Positions 8,455-16,590 of a DNA stretch of 64,000 nt are shown here, in pieces. Within the stretch, counting starts at the first letter, position 1, and each line of letters begins with the position of its first letter. The position numbers and the translations under genes are program-made. Source of the DNA: Paenibacillus kyungheensis (GTDB lineage Bacteria > Bacillota > Bacilli > Paenibacillales > Paenibacillaceae); NCBI RefSeq assembly GCF_028606985.1, contig NZ_CP117416.1, positions 5,196,883 through 5,260,882 on the forward strand, written 5' to 3'. The notes beneath the pieces are model-generated. The model was not told the DNA's origin and did no database searches. It saw only the letters and a program-made list of their open reading frames with translations.

Positions 8455-9603
8455 TTATTTTAAAATCAGCAAGCGATCATCGTTCTTCTCTGGTGTTCCG
8501 CCTGCGGTATTGTTAGTAATCACATAAATCTTACCGTTGTGGATCGCTACATCACGTACACGTCCCACATCTGTTAAGATATCAGTCATTTTTTTGGAGA
8601 TAGGATCGAATTCTTTCAGACTTTTGCCTGCCAGTGTAGCGACAAGTATTTTATCGTCTGGAGTCGTCGCGATACCGGATGGAGCAATCGCTTTGGAACT
8701 AGCTACATAGAGCGGTGAAACCATATTTGGCGCTGTTTCGGTTCCCATAATCTTAGGCCAGCCATAGTTGGAACCTGGCTTGATTAGATTCATTTCATCT
8801 AGTCCTGTGCGATCAGTGCCACCGCCTGGTATTGGTGCACCACTTGGCCCATGATCGGATGCATACAATTTGCCGTCAGATGTCCATGCGATCCCTTGCG
8901 AATTACGTAGTCCATAAGCATAGACGTATGAATTTTTGATCGGGTTGTCTTTAGGAATTTTACCGGTAGAAGTCATCCGTAAAATCTTGCCACCCAAGCT
9001 ATCCAGATCTTGAGAAAGCTCTCTGACATTTGTTTCACCGGCTGTACTATACAGCATACCGTCCGGCCCAAAAGCTAAACGTCCACCTTCATGAATACGT
9101 CCGCCGGGAATACCTTCTACCAATTTGCTTTGCTCTTTCCAGACGTTGCCAACTAACTTCACTTTAACGATTCGATTGAATCCTTGTCCATTTTTCTCAT
9201 ACGCATGATAAATATATGCCATTTTATTTTTAGTAAATTTAGGATCAAGTACAAATCCTGTCAATCCTGCTTCACCTACAACACGAAGTGGCTTTTTGGT
9301 TTGCACTTTTTGTACGGTTTGCTTCCCATTCTTAATCTGTACGATACCACCACCACGTTGTGTGATATACACGGTATTGCCAGAGAACTGCATAGACCAC
9401 GGTACATCTAGCTTCGTTCCTGCTACTGTGTAGCCACCTTTTAACGCACTGGTAATTTTGGATGGAGTAGTCGTCGATGTTGTAGCAGCGATTGCCGTTT
9501 CTGATGAGGATATAGATGGTATGATACCTGCGACAGTAGATAGCGGTAGAGCAATCAATACGGCTACTGTTAATGCTTTCCCTTTTGATTTCATATTAAA
9601 CAT
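8455..9603 (-). CDS. Secreted PQQ-dependent sugar dehydrogenase-like (GSDH/sorbosone) beta-propeller
   Basis: 382 residues with an N-terminal signal peptide (basic start, then ALTVAVLIALPLSTVAGI, probable cleavage around residues 38-42). Family signatures are GGRIHEGGRLAFGPDG (near 165-180), YAYGLRNSQGIAW, ASDHGPSG and GSNYGWP, as in soluble glucose dehydrogenases and Hhip-like propellers. AGGAGG six bases before the ATG at 9603 fixes the start. Known members oxidise aldoses with PQQ and calcium, but many Gram-positive relatives have no proven activity; no PQQ biosynthesis gene is in this window. Single-gene unit with its own terminator. Confidence 0.82.
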   Translation of the reverse strand: MFNMKSKGKALTVAVLIALPLSTVAGIIPSISSSETAIAATTSTTTPSKITSALKGGYTVAGTKLDVPWSMQFSGNTVYITQRGGGIVQIKNGKQTVQKVQTKKPLRVVGEAGLTGFVLDPKFTKNKMAYIYHAYEKNGQGFNRIVKVKLVGNVWKEQSKLVEGIPGGRIHEGGRLAFGPDGMLYSTAGETNVRELSQDLDSLGGKILRMTSTGKIPKDNPIKNSYVYAYGLRNSQGIAWTSDGKLYASDHGPSGAPIPGGGTDRTGLDEMNLIKPGSNYGWPKIMGTETAPNMVSPLYVASSKAIAPSGIATTPDDKILVATLAGKSLKEFDPISKKMTDILTDVGRVRDVAIHNGKIYVITNNTAGGTPEKNDDRLLILK

Positions 9604-9721
9604 TATATTCCTCCTCTTCCTTTTAGTTGTTCTTTACCCTTTGCAGGTGTGTTTAATCGGGAAAAGCTATTAGAAATATGTATTTACTTGTTTTTATTTC
9701 ATAATTTCAAATTTATACACC

Positions 9722-9970
9722 TTATTCAGAAGGAATCTCTACTAAATATTCATCATCTCCCATTATTTCAAGTGTAGGTTTATCGAAAGCTTCTCGAATA
9801 TAATCGATATTAGATTTTAATCCTTCATAGTCATATGTATTCATTACGTTTTTTTCCCAAATCCATGCTGTAGGTTTTCCTTCATTGTCATAATAAACCT
9901 CACACAAAGCAAAAGAAGTGAAATTTTCATTCCATTTTTTCTTTAAAACTCTATAATTCCAATGGCTCAT
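9722..9970 (-). CDS. Small conserved-looking hypothetical protein (82 aa)
   Basis: An 82-residue acidic protein, MSHWNYRVLKKKW..., rich in aromatic residues (NYRVL, YYDNEG, AWIWEK). The GGAG site eight bases before the ATG and coding-like composition support it as real. It resembles small proteins of unknown function that open with a W-N-Y-R-V-L motif. No signal peptide, metal site or membrane segment is visible. It stands alone, 118 bp after the propeller gene start. Function unknown. Confidence 0.6.
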   Translation of the reverse strand: MSHWNYRVLKKKWNENFTSFALCEVYYDNEGKPTAWIWEKNVMNTYDYEGLKSNIDYIREAFDKPTLEIMGDDEYLVEIPSE

Positions 9971-10126
9971 TTCTTTTCTCCATTCTATTTAAAATAGTAT
10001 TGTAAAAATGTAGTAGCTCGTAAATACATTTCTGATTTACATCGTTTGATAGTTTTCAATTTAATAATGTATATGCAACAAATACTATGTATAAAATGAT
10101 TTCTCTTTAATTCTAATATAATCAAC

Positions 10127-10159
10127 AAAAAGAGACCACCTTATAGATGATCTCTTTTT
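10127..10159 (-). terminator. Hairpin terminator after the Old Yellow Enzyme gene
   Basis: AAAAAGAGA (10127-10135) and TCTCTTTTT (10151-10159) form a 9-bp stem with a T-run on both strands. It is 36 bp beyond the stop codon at 10195. Confidence 0.65.
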
Positions 10160-10194
10160 CATAATACTACTTCCATCCGAACTATCACTCTATA

Positions 10195-11307
10195 TTATTC
10201 GCTAATATTAAACCAACCTGGTGAGTTTTTAAGAATAGTTACCAATTTTTCTGGAAGTTGAATACGGGACAGATTTAATTCGGAAGTAATCTCTGATTCG
10301 CGTCCGCTTTCTACTTTCTCCACCCAATCAGGATTCATAATTATTGTATGTCCAAGCGCAATCAATGGTAATCCTGATTCTACATGTTCAAGAGCTTGAT
10401 CTGCTGTTGTCACCGAACCTGCTGCTAATACAGGTACTCTGCCGTTTGCTTTTTCCAAAATCAATTCAAGTCTGGTGCGATCATCTTGAGCATCTACTGG
10501 CTTGGAGGACAAGTGATCTAAGGAAGCATGAATATAATCCAGATCTTGTTCGACCAGAAAATCGATTAATTGATACGTATCTTGCATACGCAATCCATCG
10601 GCTTTGGATGATTCTTCGGGTGACAAGCGATAGCCTACCATGAATGGCTTGGTAGCATATTTTGCTATAACAGATTTGATCTCTTCAATAATAGCTAATG
10701 GAAAACGTAGTCGGTTCTCAAGCGTACCGCCCCATTGGTCTGTCCGTTGGTTCGTAGATGGTGACCAGAAGTTTTGAATTAAAAATCCATGTGCTCCATG
10801 AATCTCAACTCCGTCGAATCCTGCTTCTATCGCTCTTCTGGTTGTATCTCCAAAAGCTTGAATCATCGAAAGCACTTCTTCATGTGACAATTCTCTTGCT
10901 GCTGCGGTTGCTCCAAGAGCTGTACTTTCAGAAGGTAATGCACTTGCACTGACAACATCCAAGTCTGGCAATGCTTTATTACCTGCATGGAAAATCTGTA
11001 AAATAGCTGGTGCGCCTCCACTTTGGGTGACTTTCGCTAATTTTTGTAGACTCGGTACAAACTCATCAGCATATCCTGCAAATTCATGTGTAAACCCTTG
11101 TCCATTCGGAGTCACATGCGTACATCCTGTAATTACAAGTCCCACACCATTTACACGTTCTTGATAATAGTCCACTTCTTCATCGGAAACGGTAAGATCT
11201 TCATTGCTTGCCCATGTGGTCATCGGTGCCATAACCACTCTATTGTTAATGGTGACTCCACTTTTAAAAGTAAACGGTTCAAATAACTTGCTATATTTTG
11301 TATTCAT
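10195..11307 (-). CDS. NADH:flavin oxidoreductase, Old Yellow Enzyme family
   Basis: A 370-residue TIM-barrel ene-reductase with FMN. The start NRVVMAPMTTWAS, the segment DGVEIHGAHGFLIQNFWSP and the adjoining NQRTDQWGGTLENRLRF are diagnostic; LAAGSVTTADQALE is the FMN-phosphate region. Members reduce activated C=C bonds of quinones, enones and nitro-compounds with NAD(P)H and serve in electrophile detoxification. The gene is divergent from a MerR regulator 175 bp away, with two palindromes between them, which suggests induction by a reactive small molecule. Related to B. subtilis YqiG-type proteins. Confidence 0.9.
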   Translation of the reverse strand: MNTKYSKLFEPFTFKSGVTINNRVVMAPMTTWASNEDLTVSDEEVDYYQERVNGVGLVITGCTHVTPNGQGFTHEFAGYADEFVPSLQKLAKVTQSGGAPAILQIFHAGNKALPDLDVVSASALPSESTALGATAAARELSHEEVLSMIQAFGDTTRRAIEAGFDGVEIHGAHGFLIQNFWSPSTNQRTDQWGGTLENRLRFPLAIIEEIKSVIAKYATKPFMVGYRLSPEESSKADGLRMQDTYQLIDFLVEQDLDYIHASLDHLSSKPVDAQDDRTRLELILEKANGRVPVLAAGSVTTADQALEHVESGLPLIALGHTIIMNPDWVEKVESGRESEITSELNLSRIQLPEKLVTILKNSPGWFNISE

Positions 11308-11337
11308 ATCGGTATCCCTCTTTATGTTATATTTTCT

Positions 11338-11355
11338 TTACAATACTTATTGTAA
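11338..11355. promoter_or_regulatory. Palindrome in the promoter of the Old Yellow Enzyme gene
   Basis: TTACAATACTTATTGTAA is a perfect 8-2-8 inverted repeat. On the - strand it overlaps a possible -35 (TTACAA) that is 18 bp from TATAAC. A regulator, perhaps the divergent MerR protein, could bind here. Confidence 0.5.
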
Positions 11356-11444
11356 TTGGTTGACGTAAGGGGAAGTAAAGAAAAATTTTTTATAGCTTTA
11401 CTAATATTTTTCTAGTTTCCACTTCTGCTTTTATGATATGATCT

Positions 11445-11463
11445 AGTTACAGTAACTGTAACT
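11445..11463. promoter_or_regulatory. Palindromic operator just upstream of the MerR gene
   Basis: AGTTACAGTAACTGTAACT is a perfect 9-1-9 inverted repeat ending 19 bp before the MerR start codon. It differs in sequence from the palindrome at 11338, so two regulators may act in this intergenic region. The usual 19-bp MerR promoter geometry is not obvious here. Confidence 0.55.
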
Positions 11464-11482
11464 AAAAGGTGGAGAAAATAAT

Positions 11483-11905
11483 ATGGTCTATACCATGAAT
11501 TATGTTATCGAAAATGTAAATATTTCTGCGAAAACGCTAAGATTTTATGAAGAGCAAGGCATCTTACCTAATATCTCCCGCGATGAAAAAGGAAGACGAG
11601 TCTATACCGAACAAAATATAGATTGGCTTGCTTTTATTCGTTGTCTTCGAGAAACAGGAATGTCTATTGCCAAAATCAAAGAGTATAAAGAGCTTTTTGA
11701 AGCAGGTAATTCTACTTTTTTGGAAAGAGAAGAAATGTTAAAGATTCATAAATTAGAAATACAAAAACATATTGAAGAAGAATTAAAACATCTGGAAGAG
11801 ATCAATTACAAACTAGCGATGTATGATCTGCAGAAAGAAGATATTAAAAACAACCCTGATCATGTTTTCAAATGTCATGGTATGGAAGTAAATATTGTTA
11901 ATTAA
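11483..11905 (+). CDS. MerR-family transcriptional regulator (AdhR-like)
   Basis: 140 residues: winged helix-turn-helix in the first 70 (ISAKTLRFYEEQGILP, then GRRVYTEQNIDWLAFIRCLRETGMS) followed by a long coiled-coil helix for dimerisation. The first helix is short relative to most MerR proteins. The C-terminus has a single Cys near residue 132 (HVFKCHGME) and no metal-binding Cys pair, so an organic or electrophilic inducer is more likely than a metal. GGTGGAG precedes the ATG. It is divergent from the Old Yellow Enzyme gene, its probable target. Confidence 0.85.
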   Translation: MVYTMNYVIENVNISAKTLRFYEEQGILPNISRDEKGRRVYTEQNIDWLAFIRCLRETGMSIAKIKEYKELFEAGNSTFLEREEMLKIHKLEIQKHIEEELKHLEEINYKLAMYDLQKEDIKNNPDHVFKCHGMEVNIVN

Positions 11906-11950
11906 TCGAAAAAAGATCATTTTATATTAAGTATTGTGACCTAAAAAAGT

Positions 11951-11988
11951 GCCCTGCATCCTAACAGTATTGAGTTAGCGTGCAGGGC
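11951..11988 (-). terminator. Terminator shared by convergent genes (MerR / DinB-like)
   Basis: GCCCTGCA (11951-11958) pairs with TGCAGGGC (11981-11988), with inner pairing CTAAC/GTTAG. The - strand copy is followed by ACTTTTTTAG. The stem sequence closely resembles the hairpin at 24258-24298. Confidence 0.78.
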
Positions 11989-11998
11989 TATATGTATT

Positions 11999-12472
11999 TT
12001 ATTCAAACAACTGCACATTTGGCTCCCGCTTCAACACATGAACGAGCATCGCATGTAGTTGTCCACGATGATGGTAGAAGTGTGCTTGAGTATCCAAAAG
12101 CCATTCATACCGGGAATGTGTACCACCCCAGAATGCTGTGGTTTGTTGTAAAAGCTCTGATTCTTCTAGCTCTGCTATCCCTTCTTTGAGAAAAGCATAA
12201 TGATGTAGTAAACCCTCTGCGATAGCACTTAGATGAGGCGCAGGTTCCGCTTCTTCATAGAAACGATCGATTTCCTCTTCTGTGACACCTTTTCCGATCA
12301 GAAAGTCTGCTTTGCAAAGTACAGACATATGCGCAAGCAATTCTCCAATAGACATTTTCTCTGCCGTTGGTCTAACACTCAGATCATCGTCACTCAATGT
12401 GTTAATAAGCTTAATTACAGAATCGACAGCCATATCCATCTGCTTAAAAATCCCCTGACAATAGATGTTCAT
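11999..12472 (-). CDS. DinB/YfiT-like four-helix-bundle protein
   Basis: 157 residues. Three histidines typical of the DinB metal site can be seen: LLAHMSVL near residue 48, then DTQAHFYHHRGQLHAML near 131-140; the HHRGQ motif is characteristic. Some members of this superfamily are thiol-dependent metalloenzymes using bacillithiol or mycothiol. AGAGGAAG precedes the ATG. Single-gene unit in the accessory oxidoreductase region; substrate unknown. Confidence 0.82.
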   Translation of the reverse strand: MNIYCQGIFKQMDMAVDSVIKLINTLSDDDLSVRPTAEKMSIGELLAHMSVLCKADFLIGKGVTEEEIDRFYEEAEPAPHLSAIAEGLLHHYAFLKEGIAELEESELLQQTTAFWGGTHSRYEWLLDTQAHFYHHRGQLHAMLVHVLKREPNVQLFE

Positions 12473-12664
12473 GCGTATCTTCCTCTTTTCTTCCAGCAGA
12501 ATATTTGAATTTTTTGCAACTGCTCTACTGTATTTTACCTCTTATTATTTCATACTCTTTCTTATTAATCCTCTAGTTATACAGGTCATATGTATAGATT
12601 ACAGCAATCTCACTATCCTTATTCTACTATGCTCTTCATCATAAAATGCACCGCGAAAAAAAAC

Positions 12665-12695
12665 TTGCATTAGAGTTTACTCGAAGGTATATACT
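12665..12695 (+). promoter_or_regulatory. MerR-type promoter with 19-bp spacer, leaderless start
   Basis: -35 TTGCAT (12665-12670), a 19-bp spacer holding the partial dyad GAGTTTACTC (12673-12682), and -10 TATACT (12690-12695). The elongated spacer is the hallmark of promoters activated by MerR proteins. The gene's ATG is at 12703, about where transcription should begin, so the mRNA would be leaderless. Autoregulation is inferred. Confidence 0.7.
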
Positions 12696-12702
12696 TTGTC
12701 TC

Positions 12703-13098
12703 ATGGAAACATTATTAACAATTCGACAAGTAGCTACTGTCACAGGTCTTAGTGTCCACACCCTTCGATATTATGAAAATATCGGACTGTTGTCTTCGAT
12801 TGATCGCAATGAGCTCGGGTATCGTTGCTATTCTTCAGCAGACTTAACATGGATTCAATTTCTCACCCGTCTTAAAGCAACAGGAATGTCTATTACCAAC
12901 ATGCTTGAAATTGCCGAACTTCGAAGACAAGGTGATTCTACTCTAACAACAAGGAGGATTCTTCTCGAAGAGCATTACGCAGAAGTACAGCAGAAAATGA
13001 GAGAATTACAGCACAATATGGATTTACTCGCTGATAAGATCGTTACCTACAAAGGAATGGAACACGATTACCAATCAAAACAATCATCTGCCGAGTAA
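12703..13098 (+). CDS. MerR-family transcriptional regulator
   Basis: 131 residues beginning METLLTIRQVATVTGLSVHTLRYYENIGLL; wHTH in residues 1-70, coiled coil afterwards, C-terminal VTYKGMEHDYQS typical of the YyaN/AdhR-like group. An in-frame ATG at 12646 exists, but the promoter elements at 12665-12695 fall inside that longer frame and no ribosome site precedes it, so 12703 is chosen although it too has no Shine-Dalgarno. The downstream efflux pump gene, 142 bp away, is a likely target. Confidence 0.82.
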   Translation: METLLTIRQVATVTGLSVHTLRYYENIGLLSSIDRNELGYRCYSSADLTWIQFLTRLKATGMSITNMLEIAELRRQGDSTLTTRRILLEEHYAEVQQKMRELQHNMDLLADKIVTYKGMEHDYQSKQSSAE

Positions 13099-13196
13099 AT
13101 ATCGTCTGCTTTTCTTCACCATGTCCTCAACCTATCCAGCTAGAATACATTCCCTGCTAGTTCTTATAGGGTGGTTGAGGCTTTGTGATAAAACCA

Positions 13197-13216
13197 ACTA
13201 AATCAATTGAATTAGT
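13197..13216. promoter_or_regulatory. Near-perfect dyad upstream of the MFS pump
   Basis: A 20-bp inverted repeat centred on TCAATTGA with arms ACTAAA / AATTAGT, imperfect at one symmetric pair. It ends 24 bp before the pump's start codon. TTAGT-type half sites are common in MarR/TetR operators; the binder is not known and it does not resemble the MerR dyad upstream. Confidence 0.5.
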
Positions 13217-13240
13217 CAACTAAATTTCGAAAGGATGATT

Positions 13241-14431
13241 GTGTTGTACTCCAATAAAACATTTTTCACTTATGCGATAGCACTCGGCGTATTTGGGATT
13301 ACAAATACAGAGTTTGGCATCGTTGGTATTTTGCCAAAAATCGCTGAACATTTTCAAATCAGTGTATCTCAAGCAGGAATGTTAGTGAGCATGTTTGCTT
13401 TGATCATTGCTATTTTTGGGCCTTTTATGACTCTTTTACTTTCAAGGTTCAATCGAAAAAGGGTTCTAGTTAGTGTACTTCTTGTATTTACAATCGCTAA
13501 TATTTTCTCTGCTTTTGCTCCCAGTTATGAAGCTTTGATGATCTTTCGGCTTTTACCTGCTTTTCTACACCCTGTCTATTTTTCTGTCGCTTTTGCAGCT
13601 GCGGCAAGCTCTGTACCCAAAGAGCAAAGTGCAATCGCCGTAGGCAAAGTATTTACTGGCTTAACGATAGGTATGGTATTAGGTGTTCCGATCACTGCTT
13701 TTATAGGCGACCAGTTTTCACTTGAAACCGCATTTCTATTTTCAGCGGTAATCAATGCGATCGCGCTACTTGGCATTGTGGTCTTTATACCGACTTTACC
13801 AGTTGAAACAAAGTTATCTTTTGGCAAACAGTTAACGGTGTTGAGAAAACCACAACTCTGGCTTACGATTGCAACAGCTTGTTTATTTCTAGCTTCTTTA
13901 TATTCTGTTTATTCTTATTTTGCAGAATATCTTCAAGTCGTAACCGGGATGAGTGGCAAAGTAGTCAGTATTATGTTAATTCTTTTTGGTGCGAGCGGAA
14001 TCGTTGGCAATATACGAGCAGCTACATATTTAAGTAGAAATATGCTAAAAACCACTATTGTCTATCCTTTTGCACTCGGTATTATTTATATACTGGTCTA
14101 TTATATGGGCAGTTATGCGATTCCTATGATAATCATTATTCTATTGTGGGGAGCTGTGTTTACCAGTGGTCTAATTGTCAGTCAGACCTGGCTCACTTCA
14201 GAAGCCTCCGAAGCGCCGGAATTTGCAAATAGCTTATTTGTCTCGTTTGCTAACTTGGGAGTTACGATTGGAACAACGTCTGGCGGATGGTTTATATCGC
14301 AGATCGGAATACATTCGATTACATGGAGTGGTATTTTATTTCTACTGCTTGCATTGGGCTGTATTGTGATCAAGATCAAGGTTTTTGATTCTAAAAAAAG
14401 GTTGCAAATGTCTAGTGAAGTAAGACCATAA
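13241..14431 (+). CDS. MFS transporter, DHA1 (drug:H+ antiporter 1) type
   Basis: About 396 residues with twelve hydrophobic segments. FGITNTEFGIVGILPKIAEHF near the N-terminus is typical of the DHA1 YdhP/AraJ-like group, and LSRFNRKRVLV is the loop 2-3 motif A equivalent. An ATG at 13235 is inside the AAAGGA ribosome site itself, so GTG 13241 (or TTG 13244) is the more likely start. It probably exports a drug or metabolite with proton antiport. The preceding MerR gene and a private dyad suggest inducible expression. Confidence 0.85.
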   Translation: MLYSNKTFFTYAIALGVFGITNTEFGIVGILPKIAEHFQISVSQAGMLVSMFALIIAIFGPFMTLLLSRFNRKRVLVSVLLVFTIANIFSAFAPSYEALMIFRLLPAFLHPVYFSVAFAAAASSVPKEQSAIAVGKVFTGLTIGMVLGVPITAFIGDQFSLETAFLFSAVINAIALLGIVVFIPTLPVETKLSFGKQLTVLRKPQLWLTIATACLFLASLYSVYSYFAEYLQVVTGMSGKVVSIMLILFGASGIVGNIRAATYLSRNMLKTTIVYPFALGIIYILVYYMGSYAIPMIIIILLWGAVFTSGLIVSQTWLTSEASEAPEFANSLFVSFANLGVTIGTTSGGWFISQIGIHSITWSGILFLLLALGCIVIKIKVFDSKKRLQMSSEVRP

Positions 14432-14515
14432 TCTACTTTATATGTATGTAGGGGCGGATGGATTGAAGAACTAACTACATTTCAATCTGAAATTCTATCG
14501 AAAATAGGTAAAATA

Positions 14516-14553
14516 AAAAGACCACTTCTTGTGCTAGCAGAGAGTGGTCTTTT
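14516..14553. terminator. Bidirectional terminator between the MFS pump and the monooxygenase
   Basis: AAAAGACCACTTCT (14516-14529) pairs with AGAGTGGTCTTTT (14541-14553); T-rich tracts follow on both strands. It serves the converging genes ending at 14431 and 14594. Confidence 0.8.
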
Positions 14554-14593
14554 GTTTGGTTACTGTATAACATAAAAAATCGATCAGCGAAAT

Positions 14594-15679
14594 CTACTGT
14601 GCATTTCTTTCGCGAATCGCTTCTTCTGTCTGTGGAATCAGAAAGTCTACCATCATTGCCGCCGTTTCTTGCACTTCTTCGATAAAAGGACGGAAACTCT
14701 TATTGTACGTCTGAAATGCAAGTTCTACATCATCTTGATGTTGCTCCAAAGCATCTGCCAAAGCCGCCGCCCCATCGATAGCCAGTGATCCACCCATACC
14801 CGCAGCAGGAGAAGCACAATAGCCTGCATCACCAACTAATGCTACCCGACCTTTCGTCCATGATGGCATTTTCATCTGACAAAGCTTATCAAAGTAAAAA
14901 GGTGAGGAGTTTTTCACTTCTTCCAGTAGTTCAGGTACACGCCAGTTCATACCGGTAAACTGCTCTACAATAAGCTCACGTTGCTGTTCTTCATTCCGAT
15001 AATCATAAGTAATTTCATGATCTGAAGAAAAGCATAATACGATATCTGTTTTGCCATTATACGCATTCACCATAACGGTCTTGCCCGGTTCATTGTAGAT
15101 CTGGGTTGTATTCTCACGAATTAATAGCTTATCTACGATAGTGATAGAGAAATAGGTTTTTAGAAAATGAGAGAACTCTTCTTCTTTTCCAAAACACAAT
15201 TTGCGGACAATCGAATGGATGCCATCACAGCCAAATACCAAATCATACGAACGTTGTTGTCCGCTTTTGAAAGTGACGTCTACGTTATCATTGTTCTCGG
15301 TTAGCGATGTAATGCTTTCGCTAAATACAAACTCTACATCGTCTTTGACAGCGTCGTACATCATACGTAGCAGAATATCTCGTTCTATTTCATATTCGTT
15401 ATCGTCAAGAGGCTCACGAATTTCTGATTTTTCTGTAATATCATCCGCATTTTTGAATTCAGTTAGTTCCATATGGATCTGATGCTCTCGAATATGTTCG
15501 AACAATCCCATGCGCTTGACGATATCTACCGTATTTTCGCGAATATTTACCGGAGTACCGCCTTTTTTGAGACCGCTTGCAACTTCGACAACAGTTACAT
15601 GATAGCCTCGCTTATTCATCCAATAGGCTGTTGCCAGACCTGCAAAGCTTGCTCCGCTAATCAGAATTCGTTTATTCAT
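14594..15679 (-). CDS. FAD-dependent monooxygenase, TetX/PHBH-like
   Basis: 361 residues. FAD-binding ISGASFAGLATAYWMNKRGY at the N-terminus (GxSxxG form of the dinucleotide fold), DLVFGCDGIHSIVR mid-protein (DG motif) and VALVGDAGYCASPAAGMGG (GD motif, near 280) define a group A flavin monooxygenase. These hydroxylate aromatic or polyketide substrates with NAD(P)H and O2; tetracycline-modifying TetX has the same layout, but the substrate here cannot be inferred. GGAGGAAACAAC before the ATG is a strong ribosome site. Confidence 0.87.
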   Translation of the reverse strand: MNKRILISGASFAGLATAYWMNKRGYHVTVVEVASGLKKGGTPVNIRENTVDIVKRMGLFEHIREHQIHMELTEFKNADDITEKSEIREPLDDNEYEIERDILLRMMYDAVKDDVEFVFSESITSLTENNDNVDVTFKSGQQRSYDLVFGCDGIHSIVRKLCFGKEEEFSHFLKTYFSITIVDKLLIRENTTQIYNEPGKTVMVNAYNGKTDIVLCFSSDHEITYDYRNEEQQRELIVEQFTGMNWRVPELLEEVKNSSPFYFDKLCQMKMPSWTKGRVALVGDAGYCASPAAGMGGSLAIDGAAALADALEQHQDDVELAFQTYNKSFRPFIEEVQETAAMMVDFLIPQTEEAIRERNAQ

Positions 15680-15805
15680 GTTGTTTCCTCCAGCTCTTCG
15701 CTATAATTTGTAAGCACATGAGATAGCATAGTACAATAATATCAATAGAATATAAAAATTATGGCATATAATAGTTGTCGATACCAATAGTCTACATGCT
15801 CTACT

Positions 15806-16468
15806 TCAAAGCGATTTGCTGTAATAGCTTAAATCGCATGTGTGAATAGCAGAATCATCCTTTAAAAGGCTATAATTATATGCTGCACAATCTCCAAAAG
15901 TGGCTAGACTAAACCTAGTTTGATCTCTTTTCAATATTCCTTTGGTAGGACCTTCTGCGATAATACACGCCCGGTGTACTATCCAATCGATATCTTGCGC
16001 TTCATCCACCAAATATTCGATAACAGATTCATTATCCTTATGCTGACCGAGAAGACCGGCACGTCTTGCCACTGTATTTTTTAAAATCCAAGTTAGCAAA
16101 GGAAGCTTTTCTTTATAAGGACGAGTAAATCCTCCAGCTTGATAAAGGAATTGTTTTACATGTTGTCGCCGCATAGCCGGTATTATTCTTTTCACAAATA
16201 ACGTGTTGATCGGCTCTTTCTGTTGTTGTTGAGCATCTCCAAGCATACAAATCACCACATCGACATCATGAAGTAGTGCATCTATATCTTGGTCATCCAT
16301 AATAGAGCCCTGAATTAATTCCAAATGTATATGTTGTTGCTTCATCTTTGACGGGTTTCGTACTAAAGCTTTGACTTTATGTCCATTCGCTAGAGCGATC
16401 TTAACAAAATGTTGACCTGTTCGACCTGTTGCACCAAATACTAAAAATGTTGATGGTGAAGCCTCCAT
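15806..16468 (-). CDS. NmrA/atypical SDR NAD(P)-binding reductase
   Basis: 220 residues; LVFGATGRTGQHFVKIALANGHKVKALVRNP gives the GxxGxxG nucleotide site at residues 11-16 and an NADP-preferring Arg. The rest follows the NmrA/BVR-B-like atypical SDR group that lacks a YxxxK catalytic pair. TTGGAGGATGATCT precedes the ATG at 16468. It is divergent from the MerR gene at 16591, and a MerR-type 19-bp-spacer promoter between them reads into this gene, so it is the regulator's probable target. Substrate unknown. Confidence 0.85.
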   Translation of the reverse strand: MEASPSTFLVFGATGRTGQHFVKIALANGHKVKALVRNPSKMKQQHIHLELIQGSIMDDQDIDALLHDVDVVICMLGDAQQQQKEPINTLFVKRIIPAMRRQHVKQFLYQAGGFTRPYKEKLPLLTWILKNTVARRAGLLGQHKDNESVIEYLVDEAQDIDWIVHRACIIAEGPTKGILKRDQTRFSLATFGDCAAYNYSLLKDDSAIHTCDLSYYSKSL

Positions 16469-16545
16469 AGATCATCCTCCAATATGAATATCATAAACAA
16501 TGCTAATCATGAATAATACCTGATACATTTTGTACTGATAAAATC

Positions 16546-16576
16546 AGAATACAGTATGGAGTGTACTCCATAGCAA
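16546..16576 (-). promoter_or_regulatory. MerR-type promoter driving the NmrA-like gene
   Basis: On the - strand: -35 TTGCTA (16571-16576), exactly 19-bp spacer, -10 TATTCT (16546-16551). A perfect 8-2-8 dyad TATGGAGTGTACTCCATA (16555-16572) fills the spacer, matching the GGAGT-ACTCC type of MerR operator. Activator-controlled transcription by the divergent MerR protein is strongly suggested. Confidence 0.8.
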
Positions 16577-16590
16577 GGAGAGAAACGGAA

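Noticed and set aside
13125..13180. Terminator between the MerR gene and the MFS pump
   Set aside because: CCTCAACC/GGTTGAGG can pair, but the loop is long and no T-run follows, so it is not listed as a terminator.
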